A DNA stretch of 64,000 bases from CAXBDP01 sp963974465 (lineage in GTDB: Bacteria; Bacteroidota; Bacteroidia; Cytophagales; Cyclobacteriaceae), in the NCBI GenBank assembly GCA_049340005.1, contig JBMPIY010000015.1; one strand, given 5' to 3'. Positions within the stretch are counted from its first letter, which is position 1. Each line of letters begins with the position of its first letter. The notes below the pieces were generated by a model, which saw only the letters and a program-made list of their open reading frames with translations, was not told where the DNA came from and made no database searches. This document shows positions 43,525-53,038 of the stretch, piece after piece. Made by a program: the position numbers and the translations under genes.

Positions 43525-43624
43525 TGTTGGTCGGCAGCTGCAAAGGAATCAATTGGATATTGAGCGTTTCAATACGGTAAACTAATAATGAATCACATAA
43601 ATTCAATTTCTTAAGCTTATCCAT
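43514..43624 (-). CDS. possible 36-aa ORF coupled to yidD
   Basis: ATG 43624 opens MDKLKKLNLCDSLLVYRIET, then LNIQLIPLQLPTNNEI, stop at 43514. The stop lies inside the start of yidD (11-bp overlap), the arrangement of translational coupling. No homolog is recognised; it could be a leader peptide or the tail of a longer lost gene. Confidence 0.3.
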   Translation of the reverse strand: MDKLKKLNLCDSLLVYRIETLNIQLIPLQLPTNNEI

Positions 43625-43661
43625 GCCAATAGATATTTGTATTATTGCGAAAGTTTAAAAA

Positions 43662-45116
43662 TTGTATCGCGTGCGCAAAGGGCTTTTTCTATTTGTTTTC
43701 GTAAATCTGCTCAGCTTTGCCGTTCAAGCGCAAATAAAGTCTGATGGAGTAAATAGCTTTGCCGACAGCACTTTAATCAAGTCTAATAAGGAAGTTTACA
43801 TTGACAATATCTTTGTAGTCGGGAATGAAAAAACGCGGGAGGAAATAATCCTTCGTGAGCTCCAAATCGACAAAGGCTCCATTTACACGATGGTAGACCT
43901 CCACGAAAAAATGGTGCTCGATCAACGCAAAGTTTTTAATACCCGGCTTTTCCTAACCGTAGAATTCAACTTGCTCAACCTGGATGAGCAAAAAGTCCTT
44001 TTGGTCATCAAAGTGGTCGAGCGATGGTATATTTTGCCAGTACCCTTTATAAGCTTGGCCGATCGTAACTTTAGTGATTGGATTGTAAACCAAGGCGGCG
44101 ATCTCAAACGGATAAGCTACGGCATCCGCACATTTCACGACAACTTCACCGGACGTAATGACAAACTGAGAGTAAATCTGCAGCAAGGCTTTACGCGTCG
44201 CTACGACATCCAATACCGATTGCCCTATATCGATAAAACTCAGAAGCATGGAATAAGTGTTTCTGCATTATTTGCCCGAAACAACATCGTAGGTGTAGAA
44301 ACCATCGATCATGTGCAGCGCTTTGTAGACTTTAGAGAAACGGCTCGAGAAATATTCACCTCAGGCGCAACCTATACCTACAGACCCAATTTCTACAGCT
44401 TCCACGATTTTAGTCTTCGCTATGGATATACCAAAGTGCTAGACTCCATTGCCGAGATCAATCCCAATTATCTTGGCCCGGATGGGCAAACCAACCAACG
44501 CTACTTTTATGCAGCCTATCAGTTTCGTCGCGATTTTAGAGATATTATAGCATATCCACTTAGCGGCTCGTTGCTCAACCTACAAGTCGAAAAATTTGGA
44601 CTGGGTATTTTCGATGAAATAAATCATACGGAAGTAACTGCTTCTTATGCCAGATTCTACGATTTGGGCAAAGGCTATTACTTATCAGGATTCGCTTCTG
44701 CCAAAGCCTATTTTGGTGCAGAGCAACCTTACAATCGCTTTATTGCATTAGGTTTCCGCCAATATTATGTGCGCGGCTACGAATTGGATTTGATAGAAGG
44801 ACAGCAATATTTACTGCAAAAAACAACCATCAAAAAAAGACTGATTAGCAGTCAATACACTTTACCCAAACCATTTCATAGAACGCCATTTAGCACTATC
44901 CCATTTGCATTTTATCTCAAAGCTTTTGTGGATTCCGGCGTGGTCAATAACCAACTGTACTATCCAGCCAACCAGCGCTTAATCAATCGCTATTTACTGG
45001 GCTACGGCATGGGGCTGGATTTTGTCACCTTTTACGACGTAGTATTCCGACTAGAATACTCTCTCAACAATACGGGTCGCAAAGGTTTATACTTAAATTT
45101 CAGAGCAGATTTTTAG
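43662..45116 (+). CDS. outer-membrane POTRA/BamA-like protein
   Basis: Exported protein of 484 aa. After the signal peptide (GLFLFVFVNLLSFAVQAQ), one POTRA-like domain (about 45-115: YIDNIFVVGNEKTREEIILR, ELQIDKGSIYTMVDLHEKM) precedes a C-terminal D15/BamA-type beta barrel ending in aromatic LYLNFRADF. It is smaller than BamA, which has five POTRA domains, and resembles the BamA/TamA-like family with a single POTRA. The start may be TTG 43662 or GTG 43671. Likely role is insertion or secretion at the outer membrane; the exact client is unknown. Confidence 0.85.
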   Translation: MYRVRKGLFLFVFVNLLSFAVQAQIKSDGVNSFADSTLIKSNKEVYIDNIFVVGNEKTREEIILRELQIDKGSIYTMVDLHEKMVLDQRKVFNTRLFLTVEFNLLNLDEQKVLLVIKVVERWYILPVPFISLADRNFSDWIVNQGGDLKRISYGIRTFHDNFTGRNDKLRVNLQQGFTRRYDIQYRLPYIDKTQKHGISVSALFARNNIVGVETIDHVQRFVDFRETAREIFTSGATYTYRPNFYSFHDFSLRYGYTKVLDSIAEINPNYLGPDGQTNQRYFYAAYQFRRDFRDIIAYPLSGSLLNLQVEKFGLGIFDEINHTEVTASYARFYDLGKGYYLSGFASAKAYFGAEQPYNRFIALGFRQYYVRGYELDLIEGQQYLLQKTTIKKRLISSQYTLPKPFHRTPFSTIPFAFYLKAFVDSGVVNNQLYYPANQRLINRYLLGYGMGLDFVTFYDVVFRLEYSLNNTGRKGLYLNFRADF

Positions 45117-45206
45117 TCACCTTAGCTTTGAAAGCATATTTTTCAATCGGAAATTTCATATTTTCTTGCAGAATCATTATTTTTAATCATCACCAATCGG
45201 TAAGAA

Positions 45207-46025
45207 ATGAGATTACTCTTTCTTATATCGTTGATCACTCTTTGCAATTCAACTTTTGCCCAACAGGATACCTTCTATCGTATTAGTAGCCGAGGGGCAG
45301 GAATGGCTCATTCTGTGGCCACCATTGCGGACAGTTATGCATTGTTCAATAATCCCGCTGGCATTGCCGAATTATCCTCCATTACAGCCAACACTTCATT
45401 TGAACACCGATTTGGCTTGACTGAATTAAGTACCATTTCGGCAGGTATTTCCCTCCCGCTTCACTTCGGCGCTGGCGGCCTCTCTCTCACTCGCTTTGGT
45501 GCCGAGCACTTCAATGTGCAACGTGTAGGCGCAAGCTATGCCAATAGATTTGGAATTGCTTCCCTTGGCATCCGAGCCAATTATGATCAATTCAATATTC
45601 TAAATTTTGGCCGAAGAGGCTTATTAAGCGTCGATTTCGGCGGTATTGCAGAGCTCACACCTGAAGTATTTTTTGGAGCCTTTGCCAGGAATATTTCACA
45701 AGCCAGTTTTCAAGGCTTTTCTGAAGAAACACTCCCCACTCTACTTTCAGCCGGATTGTCGTACCGGCCTACAACTTCTATAATGGCCAATGTAGAAGTC
45801 GAAAAAGACCTCAACTTTCCAGTCAATGGGAAAATCGGTTTGGAGTATTTGCTGAGAGAAATTCTATTTCTAAGAATTGGGTATCAAACCGAACCCAGCG
45901 CGCCACATTTTGGATTGGGTTTTCGTCGTGATATCTGGCAGGTCGATTATGCCATGCAGCGTCATATTCTCTTAGGCTATATTCATCAGTTTTCATTTGC
46001 GCTTAAATTCCAAAAAGATGAATAA
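45207..46025 (+). CDS. PorV/PorQ-like outer membrane protein
   Basis: Exported beta-barrel protein of 272 aa with signal MRLLFLISLITLCNSTFAQ. The opening RGAGMAHSVATIADSYALFN and NPAGIAELSSI match the PorV/PorQ (FadL-like) family. In T9SS bacteria such proteins link to secretion or cell-surface attachment, but T9SS membership is not shown here. The stop overlaps the next gene start by 1 bp (TAATG); the pair forms an operon. Confidence 0.75.
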   Translation: MRLLFLISLITLCNSTFAQQDTFYRISSRGAGMAHSVATIADSYALFNNPAGIAELSSITANTSFEHRFGLTELSTISAGISLPLHFGAGGLSLTRFGAEHFNVQRVGASYANRFGIASLGIRANYDQFNILNFGRRGLLSVDFGGIAELTPEVFFGAFARNISQASFQGFSEETLPTLLSAGLSYRPTTSIMANVEVEKDLNFPVNGKIGLEYLLREILFLRIGYQTEPSAPHFGLGFRRDIWQVDYAMQRHILLGYIHQFSFALKFQKDE

Positions 46026-48115
46026 TGAGGTTTGTGATAATAATCATATTGCTTATTTCATCCGCTTTATCGCTTGAGGCGCAGCGATTGCAAAAGGATA
46101 ATTTGGACATTGAAGCTTTTATCGAAAACCTATTTCCTATACAAGATGAGGACATCAATTATGAAGATATCTATGAACAATTGCTTCAATATTATCTGAA
46201 TCCACTGAATCTCAACACTGCCACAGGAGAGGAGTTGCGCTCGCTTTATGTGCTTGGCCCAATTGAAATCAATAATTTCCTTACTTATCGTGAAAATTTC
46301 GGAGCACTTCTTTCCATTTATGAATTGCAAGCAGTGCCTGGTTTTACGCTGGAATCTATTGAGAAATTATTGCCATTTGTGACATTGGAAGAAAAGGCTG
46401 CAAATGAAGGTTCATTATTGAATAGAATAATCAATAGCGAGAATAGATACTTAATGGTTCGCTATGAAAGAACCTTGGAAACAAAGCGCGGCTATACCCC
46501 GGCAGACACGCTTTCGGGCGGGAGGTTGAGCAGCCGATATGCCGGCGATCCCAATAAAATATACATGCGCTTTCGAAGTACTAAGGCGGGCGATTATAGC
46601 ATAGGTTTTACCGCAGAAAAAGACCCCGGCGAAACCTTCGGATGGAATCCTGAGCAAAAAACTTATGGATTTGATTTTTGGTCCTACCATCTAATGCTCC
46701 AAAATAAAGGCAATTGGCAAACGCTAGCTCTGGGCGATTATCAGATGCAATTTGGGCAAGGGCTTTTGCTTGGTGCAGGTTTTTTTGTTGGCAAAGGCGC
46801 AGAAACTATCACCGCCATTAGGCGTGGTCACACAGGCATTCGACCTTACACCTCAGTACTGGAAGATGGCTACTTTCGTGGTGCAGCAGCTACTTACAAA
46901 GCAGGTGATTTCTTAATCACAGGCTTTTATTCCGGGGCAAGACGTGATGCAACAATTGGAGAAACGGAAGGTGAACTTGCCGATGAATTTTCAGAGCTTT
47001 TTATTTCCTCCATTCGCTCAAGTGGTTTCCACCGAACCGAAAGTGAAATTGACGGTAAGCGCAAAATTGGCGAAAGAATTACTGGCGCAAATATTACCTA
47101 CAAAGATCCTAAAGGTGCTTGGCTCGCAGGTGCTACCGCAATGCACACGCAATACAGCCTCCCGCTTCAGCGACAAGACCGACTATACAATCGATTTGAA
47201 TTTAACGGTAAACAGAATTTCAATGCCAGCGCATACTATTCTTATGCATTCGATAATTTCAACTTTTTTGGCGAAGTAGCCACCTCATCAAGCGGAGGAA
47301 TTGGAATGGTCAATGGGGTACTTGCTGGGCTCAGCACCACATTAGAAGCAGCCATTCTTCATCGCAAATTCGATACGAATTTCCATAGCTTCTATGCCGC
47401 TGGCTTCAGTGAAAATAGTCGAAACATCAATGAAGAAGGCTTTTATATGGGTTTGAAATTTACACCAAACAGAAAACTGAAAATGGCGGTGTATGCAGAC
47501 CGATTTGAATTTCCTTGGCTTAGATTTCGAGTAGATGCGCCTTCTAAAGGGCATGAATATTTAGCGAGGATTTCCTATACACCGAGTAAAAATGTTCACC
47601 TATATTTCCAAGCCAGAGAAGAATCCAAGGCCCGAAATTTTAGTTCGGAAAGCACTTCACTCAACCTAGTGCCGCAAGGACTCAAGCGAAACTACATTAT
47701 GAATGTAGAATTTGGCAATAATGAAAACCTACAGCTGCGATCAAGATTGCAATGGAGTACTTATGAATTGGGAACTTCATTTACTAAAGGGATGACCTTG
47801 GTGCAAGATCTCAATTGGCAGTTTGGTAAATTTCGTCTAAGCTCACGCCTAGCCCTATTCGATACGGATGATTATGACAATCGCCAATATGTATTTGAGC
47901 GAGATGTGCTGTATGCATTCTCCATTCCCGCCTATTTTGGTGAGGGTATTCGCACCTATCTGCTTGGTCAATACAAACTCACCCGCAACACCTCTGTGTG
48001 GCTCAAATGGGCTCGCAGCCGCTATTTCGATCGAGACATCATCGGCTCAGGACTAGAGCGCATCCAAGGTCAACAAAGAAATGACTTTCGCTTTCAGGTG
48101 ATGACTAGTTTTTAG
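46025..48115 (+). CDS. outer-membrane protein with N-terminal helix-hairpin-helix domain
   Basis: Exported protein of 696 aa. After the signal peptide comes a ComEA-like helix-hairpin-helix region (about 50-125: YLNPLNLNTATGEELRSLYV, IEINNFLTYRENFGALLSIY, ELQAVPGFTLESIEKLL). From about 150 it is a long series of alternating strands ending in an aromatic segment (DFRFQVMTSF), an outer-membrane barrel. Such HhH-barrel fusions are common in Bacteroidota; the partner and substrate are unknown, DNA binding at the surface being one possibility. Coupled to the PorV/Q-like gene upstream. Confidence 0.85.
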   Translation: MRFVIIIILLISSALSLEAQRLQKDNLDIEAFIENLFPIQDEDINYEDIYEQLLQYYLNPLNLNTATGEELRSLYVLGPIEINNFLTYRENFGALLSIYELQAVPGFTLESIEKLLPFVTLEEKAANEGSLLNRIINSENRYLMVRYERTLETKRGYTPADTLSGGRLSSRYAGDPNKIYMRFRSTKAGDYSIGFTAEKDPGETFGWNPEQKTYGFDFWSYHLMLQNKGNWQTLALGDYQMQFGQGLLLGAGFFVGKGAETITAIRRGHTGIRPYTSVLEDGYFRGAAATYKAGDFLITGFYSGARRDATIGETEGELADEFSELFISSIRSSGFHRTESEIDGKRKIGERITGANITYKDPKGAWLAGATAMHTQYSLPLQRQDRLYNRFEFNGKQNFNASAYYSYAFDNFNFFGEVATSSSGGIGMVNGVLAGLSTTLEAAILHRKFDTNFHSFYAAGFSENSRNINEEGFYMGLKFTPNRKLKMAVYADRFEFPWLRFRVDAPSKGHEYLARISYTPSKNVHLYFQAREESKARNFSSESTSLNLVPQGLKRNYIMNVEFGNNENLQLRSRLQWSTYELGTSFTKGMTLVQDLNWQFGKFRLSSRLALFDTDDYDNRQYVFERDVLYAFSIPAYFGEGIRTYLLGQYKLTRNTSVWLKWARSRYFDRDIIGSGLERIQGQQRNDFRFQVMTSF

Positions 48116-48523
48116 GAGGTCTAAATAATTTATCCATTTGAAATGCGCTGGAATATTGAAGTTAAACTTTCGTTGTAATCGCTATATAGACTATTCTCCA
48201 ATTCCTAAGCGATTTTTCAATCCTGCTATAGCCAAATCGATTTCCCAGGCTCATCTTACTCCTAAGACATCAATTAAGGCTAATGCCATATAAAGCTTTT
48301 CATTCTTTATTGACGGCAAAAGAGTATCATGTCAAAACTCCTTCCGCGGCAGAATCAGGTCTTTGTGGAAAAAATAGCGCAATCCATTGATTTATTTCAA
48401 ATTGAATAATTGAGAGTAAAGAAAATTATTGTCTGGACATTTTGGTTGATAATGGTGCGGGAGGGATTTATGCCTAATAATGCCTTAACTTTATGCTTAA
48501 AAATTAGCTAAAAATTTGAATTA
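48116..48523. other. gene-free stretch
   Basis: No ORF with protein-like composition, no clear terminator hairpin and no repeat was found. It contains one copy of the GCGGGAGG octamer (48457-48464). The promoter of the next gene should be here, but no TAnnTTTG is convincing. Confidence 0.5.
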
Positions 48524-49009
48524 ATGAATGCATCGAGTTTACATGAAATCAAGAAAGAACTTGGCCACTTAGATAAAGAAATCTTGCTAAGCCTGGTTTT
48601 GCGATTGGCTCGGTACAAAAAGGAAAATAAAGAATTACTTAGCTATTTACTATTCGAAGCACACAACGAAAATGGATTTATTCAAGCCCTAAAAGAGGAG
48701 ATTGATAGCCAAATGCAAGAAGTCTCTAAAGGCAATATGTATTTGACCAAAAAAGCTTTACGCAAAGTGATTCGCTTTATGGATCGATATATCAAGTACT
48801 CCGGACTCAAAGAAACTGAAGCTGAAATAAGAATTCATTTCTGCAAAAGGATGCAAGAAAAGGGATTTCATATTAGCCGAATGCGCGTAATTGAAAACAT
48901 GTACCAAGGCCAACTGAAAAAGGTCAATGCAGCCATAAGCAAATTGGATGAGGATCTACAATTTGACTTAGGCTTAGAGCTTCAAAAATTAACAACTGAA
49001 AAACCCTGA
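48524..49009 (+). CDS. conserved helical hypothetical protein
   Basis: Soluble, almost wholly helical protein of 161 aa (LHEIKKELGHLDKEILLSLV, LRLARYKKENKELLSYLLFE, YLTKKALRKVIRFMDRYIKY). I know similar unnamed proteins in Cytophagales but no function. It has no signal and no membrane segment. The truncated haemoglobin gene starts 17 bp downstream, so they are probably co-transcribed. Confidence 0.75.
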   Translation: MNASSLHEIKKELGHLDKEILLSLVLRLARYKKENKELLSYLLFEAHNENGFIQALKEEIDSQMQEVSKGNMYLTKKALRKVIRFMDRYIKYSGLKETEAEIRIHFCKRMQEKGFHISRMRVIENMYQGQLKKVNAAISKLDEDLQFDLGLELQKLTTEKP

Positions 49010-49025
49010 AAATCAGCCTTATAAA

Positions 49026-49403
49026 ATGAAAGATATCCAAGCTCCAGAAGATATAAAATTGCTCATTGATGAGTTTTATAAGAAAGTAATAAATGATGAA
49101 CACATTGGCTACTTTTTTACTGATGTGGTAGTCTTATCTTGGGAGAAGCATATCCCAATTATGAACTCCTTTTGGAACTCGGTGCTATTAGGTAGCAATA
49201 CTTATAAGGGAAATCCGATGATCAAGCATATTGAGCTAGATCATAAGAGCCCATTAAATCCAGAGCATTTTGAAGTTTGGTTGAAATTATGGGAGCAAAC
49301 AATCTATGAAAACTTTTCAGGTGCTAAAGCTGATGAAGCGTTATTAAGAGCCAAAAACATTGCATTACTAATGCAGCATAAAATTGAGATTGGCAGAGAC
49401 TAA
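49026..49403 (+). CDS. group III truncated haemoglobin
   Basis: Haem protein of 125 aa of the 2-on-2 globin fold, group III (trHbP). The proximal histidine is H81 in LNPEHFEVWLKLWEQTIYEN. Helix B/E residues FYKKVINDEHIGYFF, VVLSWEKHIPIMNSFW and the short GN turn (YKGNPMIKHIEL) match the group. The role may be oxygen or NO handling in the cytoplasm. It follows the 161-aa helical protein after 17 bp. Confidence 0.9.
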   Translation: MKDIQAPEDIKLLIDEFYKKVINDEHIGYFFTDVVVLSWEKHIPIMNSFWNSVLLGSNTYKGNPMIKHIELDHKSPLNPEHFEVWLKLWEQTIYENFSGAKADEALLRAKNIALLMQHKIEIGRD

Positions 49404-49526
49404 TTCTGAAAACATATACTTATAATATAAGAGAGGCGTTCTGACCTTTTTTGTAAATAGTTTTGTTCTCGTGTAAGGATATGTGCAATTCATCAAATTC
49501 TGACAAAAAAAGAAATTTTGCTTGCC

Positions 49527-49534
49527 TATATTTG
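49527..49534 (+). promoter_or_regulatory. Bacteroidota -7 promoter element of the desaturase gene
   Basis: TATATTTG fits TAnnTTTG, the -7 box of the primary sigma factor in this phylum. It is 60 bp upstream of the ATG. No good TTG -33 box was seen at the expected spacing. Confidence 0.45.
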
Positions 49535-49593
49535 TACAACTTAATCGATTTCAATAAAATTGATTAAGCTTTTATTTAATTTAATTTTATTGA

Positions 49594-50661
49594 ATGGTAA
49601 CACCAAAATTTCTGGCTTCTAATGGCACGTCGTTTCATGCCGATTTGAAAAAAAGAATCAACAATTACTTTGTTGAAATTAATGCAAAACCTAAAGGAAA
49701 TATCAAACTCTATACAAAGGCAATAATACTTGTAGTTAGCCTTATTGCAGTTTATGTTCATTTAGTATTCTTCACCCCTCCTGTTGCTTTAGCCATATTT
49801 GAATGCATCTTACTCGGCGCAATCGTTGCGGGTATTGGCTTCAATATAATGCACGATGGAGCTCACGGTAGTTTTAGCTCTCGCAAATGGGTAAATAACC
49901 TAGCAGGCTTGTCACTCAACTTTGTTGGTGCCAATGTATTTATGTGGAAAACAAAACACAATGTAATCCACCATACTTATACCAATATAGATGAAGTAGA
50001 TGATGACCTCAATGCAAGACCTTTTTTAAGGCTCTGCGAAAATCAGAAGCATTATAAAATTCATAAATTCCAGCATTACTACTTTATTGCTGCGTACTCA
50101 TTATTGTATTTATATTGGGTATTTTTCACCGATTACAAAAAGTACTTTACAGGCAAAGTTGGAGATATCCCTATCAAGAAAATGAAGGTATCAGATCATA
50201 TTTCATTTTGGGGATTCAAGGCTTTCTTCTTAGTATCCTTTGTATTAGTTCCAATCTATTTTGTTGGTTTAGTGCCTTGGTTGGTCGGTTTCTTAATATT
50301 TGGGTTGTTCACTGGTGTTCTTATTAGTTTGGTATTCCAGTTGGCGCATTCCGTAGAAGAAGCAAGTTTTCCAATCCCAGATGTTGCTCAAAAGATTGAC
50401 GACGAATGGGCAATTCACCAATTGAAAACAACTGCAAATTTTGCTACTAAAAACAAGATTGTGTCATGGTTTACCGGTGGATTGAATTTCCAAATCGAAC
50501 ATCACTTGTTCCCGAATATTTCGCATATACACTATCCTGAAATAAGTAAAATAGTAAAGGAAACTTGTAGAGATTACAATATTCCTTACATCGAATTTCC
50601 GAAAGTAAGGGCTGCTGTAGCCTCTCATTATTCTCACTTACGTCATTTAGGAGTAGGTTAA
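49594..50661 (+). CDS. membrane fatty acid desaturase
   Basis: Di-iron integral-membrane desaturase of 355 aa acting on acyl chains. Histidine boxes: HDGAHG (about 88-93), HNVIHH (about 127-132), and the C-terminal QIEHHLFP. The QxxHH third box is typical of front-end/linoleoyl-CoA-type desaturases. Four hydrophobic helices lie between the boxes. No fused cytochrome b5. It has its own promoter and a strong terminator, so it is monocistronic and probably temperature- or membrane-responsive. Confidence 0.93.
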   Translation: MVTPKFLASNGTSFHADLKKRINNYFVEINAKPKGNIKLYTKAIILVVSLIAVYVHLVFFTPPVALAIFECILLGAIVAGIGFNIMHDGAHGSFSSRKWVNNLAGLSLNFVGANVFMWKTKHNVIHHTYTNIDEVDDDLNARPFLRLCENQKHYKIHKFQHYYFIAAYSLLYLYWVFFTDYKKYFTGKVGDIPIKKMKVSDHISFWGFKAFFLVSFVLVPIYFVGLVPWLVGFLIFGLFTGVLISLVFQLAHSVEEASFPIPDVAQKIDDEWAIHQLKTTANFATKNKIVSWFTGGLNFQIEHHLFPNISHIHYPEISKIVKETCRDYNIPYIEFPKVRAAVASHYSHLRHLGVG

Positions 50662-50705
50662 TATCCTCCCGCTTTTTTGACAAAACTGAATGAATGAAAA
50701 CACTT

Positions 50706-50735
50706 AAAAACTCTCAAATTGAGAGTTTTTTTTTG
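50706..50735 (+). terminator. rho-independent terminator after desaturase
   Basis: AAAACTCTC, loop AAATT, GAGAGTTTT followed by a run of T. It lies 45 bp past the desaturase stop codon. Confidence 0.9.
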
Positions 50736-50799
50736 ATCTAAACCTTTGGTTTTCCATTCGTAAAATTTCAATAAACATTCTCCATACTTCCCGTTACAT

Positions 50800-50807
50800 T
50801 ATCTTTG
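50800..50807 (+). promoter_or_regulatory. -7 promoter element of the FISUMP gene
   Basis: TATCTTTG matches TAnnTTTG and stands 38 bp before the start codon. The -33 TTG is not clear. Confidence 0.4.
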
Positions 50808-50844
50808 TAATCATTCTTTCTATTTTTAGACAATTTAACCACCA

Positions 50845-51483
50845 ATGAAAAACCTATTCTTAATCTTACTTTTTGCTTCAATTGTAAATTTCAAATCGTC
50901 TGCACAAGATGTAGTACAAATAGGTGAGCAAAAATGGGCAACTAAAAATCTCAATGTAAGTACATTCAGAAATGGGGATGCTATCCCGGAAGCAAAAACC
51001 AAAGAGGAATGGGAACAAGCCAGTCTTACCAGAAAAGCGGTTTGGTCTTACTATGAAAATGATCCCGCAAATGGTGAAAAATATGGCAAAATCTACAATT
51101 GGTACGCGGTAAATGACAGAAGAGGATTGGTTCCAGAAGGTTGGGCAATTCCCTTTAGAGAAGATTGGACTGAACTGAACAATGAGCTGGGAGGCTATGA
51201 AATAGCGGGTAAAAAGCTAAAAGGATTAGAAACATGGGAAGCCGTAGATGGTGAAAATGGAGCTGGTAATAACAGTTCCGGCTTCAATGGATTGGCGGGA
51301 GGATATAGATTCCACGATGGTAGCTTCTATGACCTTGGTAAAAGTACAGGCTATTGGCTGGCGAGCGAAAACTACCCTATTGGCGCTTGGTATTGCTACT
51401 TAACAGCCGGCGTAGATGAAGTTGGTCGACACTTTGCAAATAGAGGAGCTGGTTTCTACGTGCGCATGATGAAAGTTGACTAA
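50845..51483 (+). CDS. FISUMP domain exported protein
   Basis: Exported protein of 212 aa with signal sequence (NLFLILLFASIVNFKSSAQ). The rest is a fibrobacter-succinogenes major paralogous (FISUMP) domain: VQIGEQKWATKNLNVSTFRN, GKIYNWYAVNDRRGLVPEGW, SGFNGLAGGYRFHDGSFYDL and GFYVRMMK. FISUMP proteins are secreted or surface-associated; the function is not known. Monocistronic between a terminator and the next gene. Confidence 0.9.
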   Translation: MKNLFLILLFASIVNFKSSAQDVVQIGEQKWATKNLNVSTFRNGDAIPEAKTKEEWEQASLTRKAVWSYYENDPANGEKYGKIYNWYAVNDRRGLVPEGWAIPFREDWTELNNELGGYEIAGKKLKGLETWEAVDGENGAGNNSSGFNGLAGGYRFHDGSFYDLGKSTGYWLASENYPIGAWYCYLTAGVDEVGRHFANRGAGFYVRMMKVD

Positions 51484-51546
51484 TTTATGACTCTGGATGT
51501 AAATTAAATTGGAGTTCAGATTGTTTCAAAGCTTCACACAAGAAAT

Positions 51547-51819
51547 ATGAAAACCGAATATCGACCCATAGATTGCAACTTTTACGATAACTTCGAAGCA
51601 TTTGCAACCCAAGGAAAACTCTGCTCAATTTATTATATGAATGAGCAAAATCAAATGCAATTCATTGAAGACTATATCAAAACTATCACTATCGAGGATA
51701 AAGTCGAATACCTAATGCTGAATTCAAACCTCAGGATTAGGCTCGACAAGATTTTCAGAATCAATGGATTGGAATCACCTAGCTTTGTTGGCAATACAAA
51801 CCCAAGTACTTGCAACTAA
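51547..51819 (+). CDS. Rof-like (Rho-binding antiterminator) protein
   Basis: Small protein of 90 aa resembling E. coli Rof, which binds Rho and inhibits termination. The opening TEYRPIDCNFYDNFEAFATQ and the closing VEYLMLNSNLRIRLDKIFRI follow the Rof pattern (YkPInCddYD...eYL....lRLDkI). In Bacteroidota Rof-type proteins are small and sparsely described, so Rho inhibition is inferred. Confidence 0.7.
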   Translation: MKTEYRPIDCNFYDNFEAFATQGKLCSIYYMNEQNQMQFIEDYIKTITIEDKVEYLMLNSNLRIRLDKIFRINGLESPSFVGNTNPSTCN

Positions 51820-51822
51820 TAA

Positions 51823-52365
51823 TTAGAATCTAAATGCTGCGTATCCCTTAAGTTGGTAGGTAGTCAGTACAGTGAGCATTGATGTTGCAATTTTGATTTC
51901 CGGAGCTAAAGTCTCCTTTGGGATATTTCTGGCAACCATCGATTGGCCACAAACAAACATTTTTACTCCTGCCTCATCCAGTGCTTTGAGCAGACCCAGA
52001 TTTGGGTTATCCACTCCATAGCGCTTTTTGTAGGATTCGTTATCTTGAATAGCAAATGCCATCATACCATGAATACCCAATACTACTTCAATATTTTCCT
52101 TAGGAACCCCTCCTATTGCATGGATATTAATCATTCTAGCCACATTATTTAGAGATGTTGAAAGCACTTTAGGATCCTGATCTGCGGTAACAATATCAAC
52201 TACTATTCTATATTTCATGCTCGGATCAGGCTTTTCGACTGCATCAGGAATATCGAAAATCCCTCCATAACCTTTGACTATTGGGAATTGGGCTTTTTGT
52301 GCTAGAGCGAAATTCGACATGAATATTATGAGTATGACTGAAAAAAAGATTGGTGATAGTTTCAT
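51823..52365 (-). CDS. exported DsrE family protein
   Basis: DsrE/DsrF-like fold protein of 180 aa with a signal peptide (FFSVILIIFMSNFALA). YRIVVDIVTADQDPKVLSTS, GVPKENIEVVLGIHGMMAFA, and the cysteine in VKMFVCGQSMVARNI (the DsrE active-site region) are seen. Periplasmic DsrE-family members have been tied to sulfur transfer. Its 3' end is 3 bp from that of the plus-strand Rof-like gene, with no terminator between them. Confidence 0.85.
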   Translation of the reverse strand: MKLSPIFFSVILIIFMSNFALAQKAQFPIVKGYGGIFDIPDAVEKPDPSMKYRIVVDIVTADQDPKVLSTSLNNVARMINIHAIGGVPKENIEVVLGIHGMMAFAIQDNESYKKRYGVDNPNLGLLKALDEAGVKMFVCGQSMVARNIPKETLAPEIKIATSMLTVLTTYQLKGYAAFRF

Positions 52366-52517
52366 AGTAAGTCGATATTTAAAGAATGAGAATACAATGG
52401 ATAGCCAATATAAATAGGAATACCAGCTTTATTAAGCCATAGAAAAAATAATTGCTAAATATTTTGTTTATAATTTAAACTACTTTACTTTTGGGAGTAA
52501 TTAAAATATTCAACAAA

Positions 52518-53030
52518 ATGAAAAAGACACTTTTAAGCTGCTTACTTATCCTAGCTTTTGGGTATTTTGGAAATGCACAAACGCCAAGTGTTGATGAAGA
52601 ATTACAGCAAGAAATGGTTAAACTTGATTTTATGGTCGGCCAATGGGAAGGGTCAGGCTGGTCTATGGGTGCAGATATGCAAAAACATACATTTGATCAA
52701 ACTGAGAACATTCAATACAAACTAGATGGCACGGCTATTCTGGTAGAAGGATTAGGCAAAGCAAATGGAGAAGTAATCCACAATGCCATGGCAATCATTA
52801 CTTACGATAAAGAAAAGAAGCATTACATATTCCGATCCTACTTGTTCGATGGTAAATCCGGTGAATACAAAGCTGAATTGATTGATGGTAAATTTCACTG
52901 GTACTTAAATGATGAAATGAAATATATCATTCATCAAAATGAAAAAGGTCAATGGTATGAAATAGGCCAAATAAACAGAAATGGGACTTGGTATCCATTT
53001 TTTGAAATGACATTAAACAAAAACAAATAA
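52518..53030 (+). CDS. exported DUF1579-like protein
   Basis: Exported protein of 170 aa from ATG 52518 (MKKTLLSCLLILAFGYFGNA signal). Core LDFMVGQWEGSGWSMGADMQ, with IIHQNEKGQWYEIGQI and FEMTLNK at the end, has a calycin-like beta-barrel pattern as in DUF1579 or heme-binding relatives. A TTG in frame at 52491 is a less likely start. First gene of a four-gene run to 54406. Confidence 0.75.
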   Translation: MKKTLLSCLLILAFGYFGNAQTPSVDEELQQEMVKLDFMVGQWEGSGWSMGADMQKHTFDQTENIQYKLDGTAILVEGLGKANGEVIHNAMAIITYDKEKKHYIFRSYLFDGKSGEYKAELIDGKFHWYLNDEMKYIIHQNEKGQWYEIGQINRNGTWYPFFEMTLNKNK

Positions 53031-53038
53031 TTAAAAAA

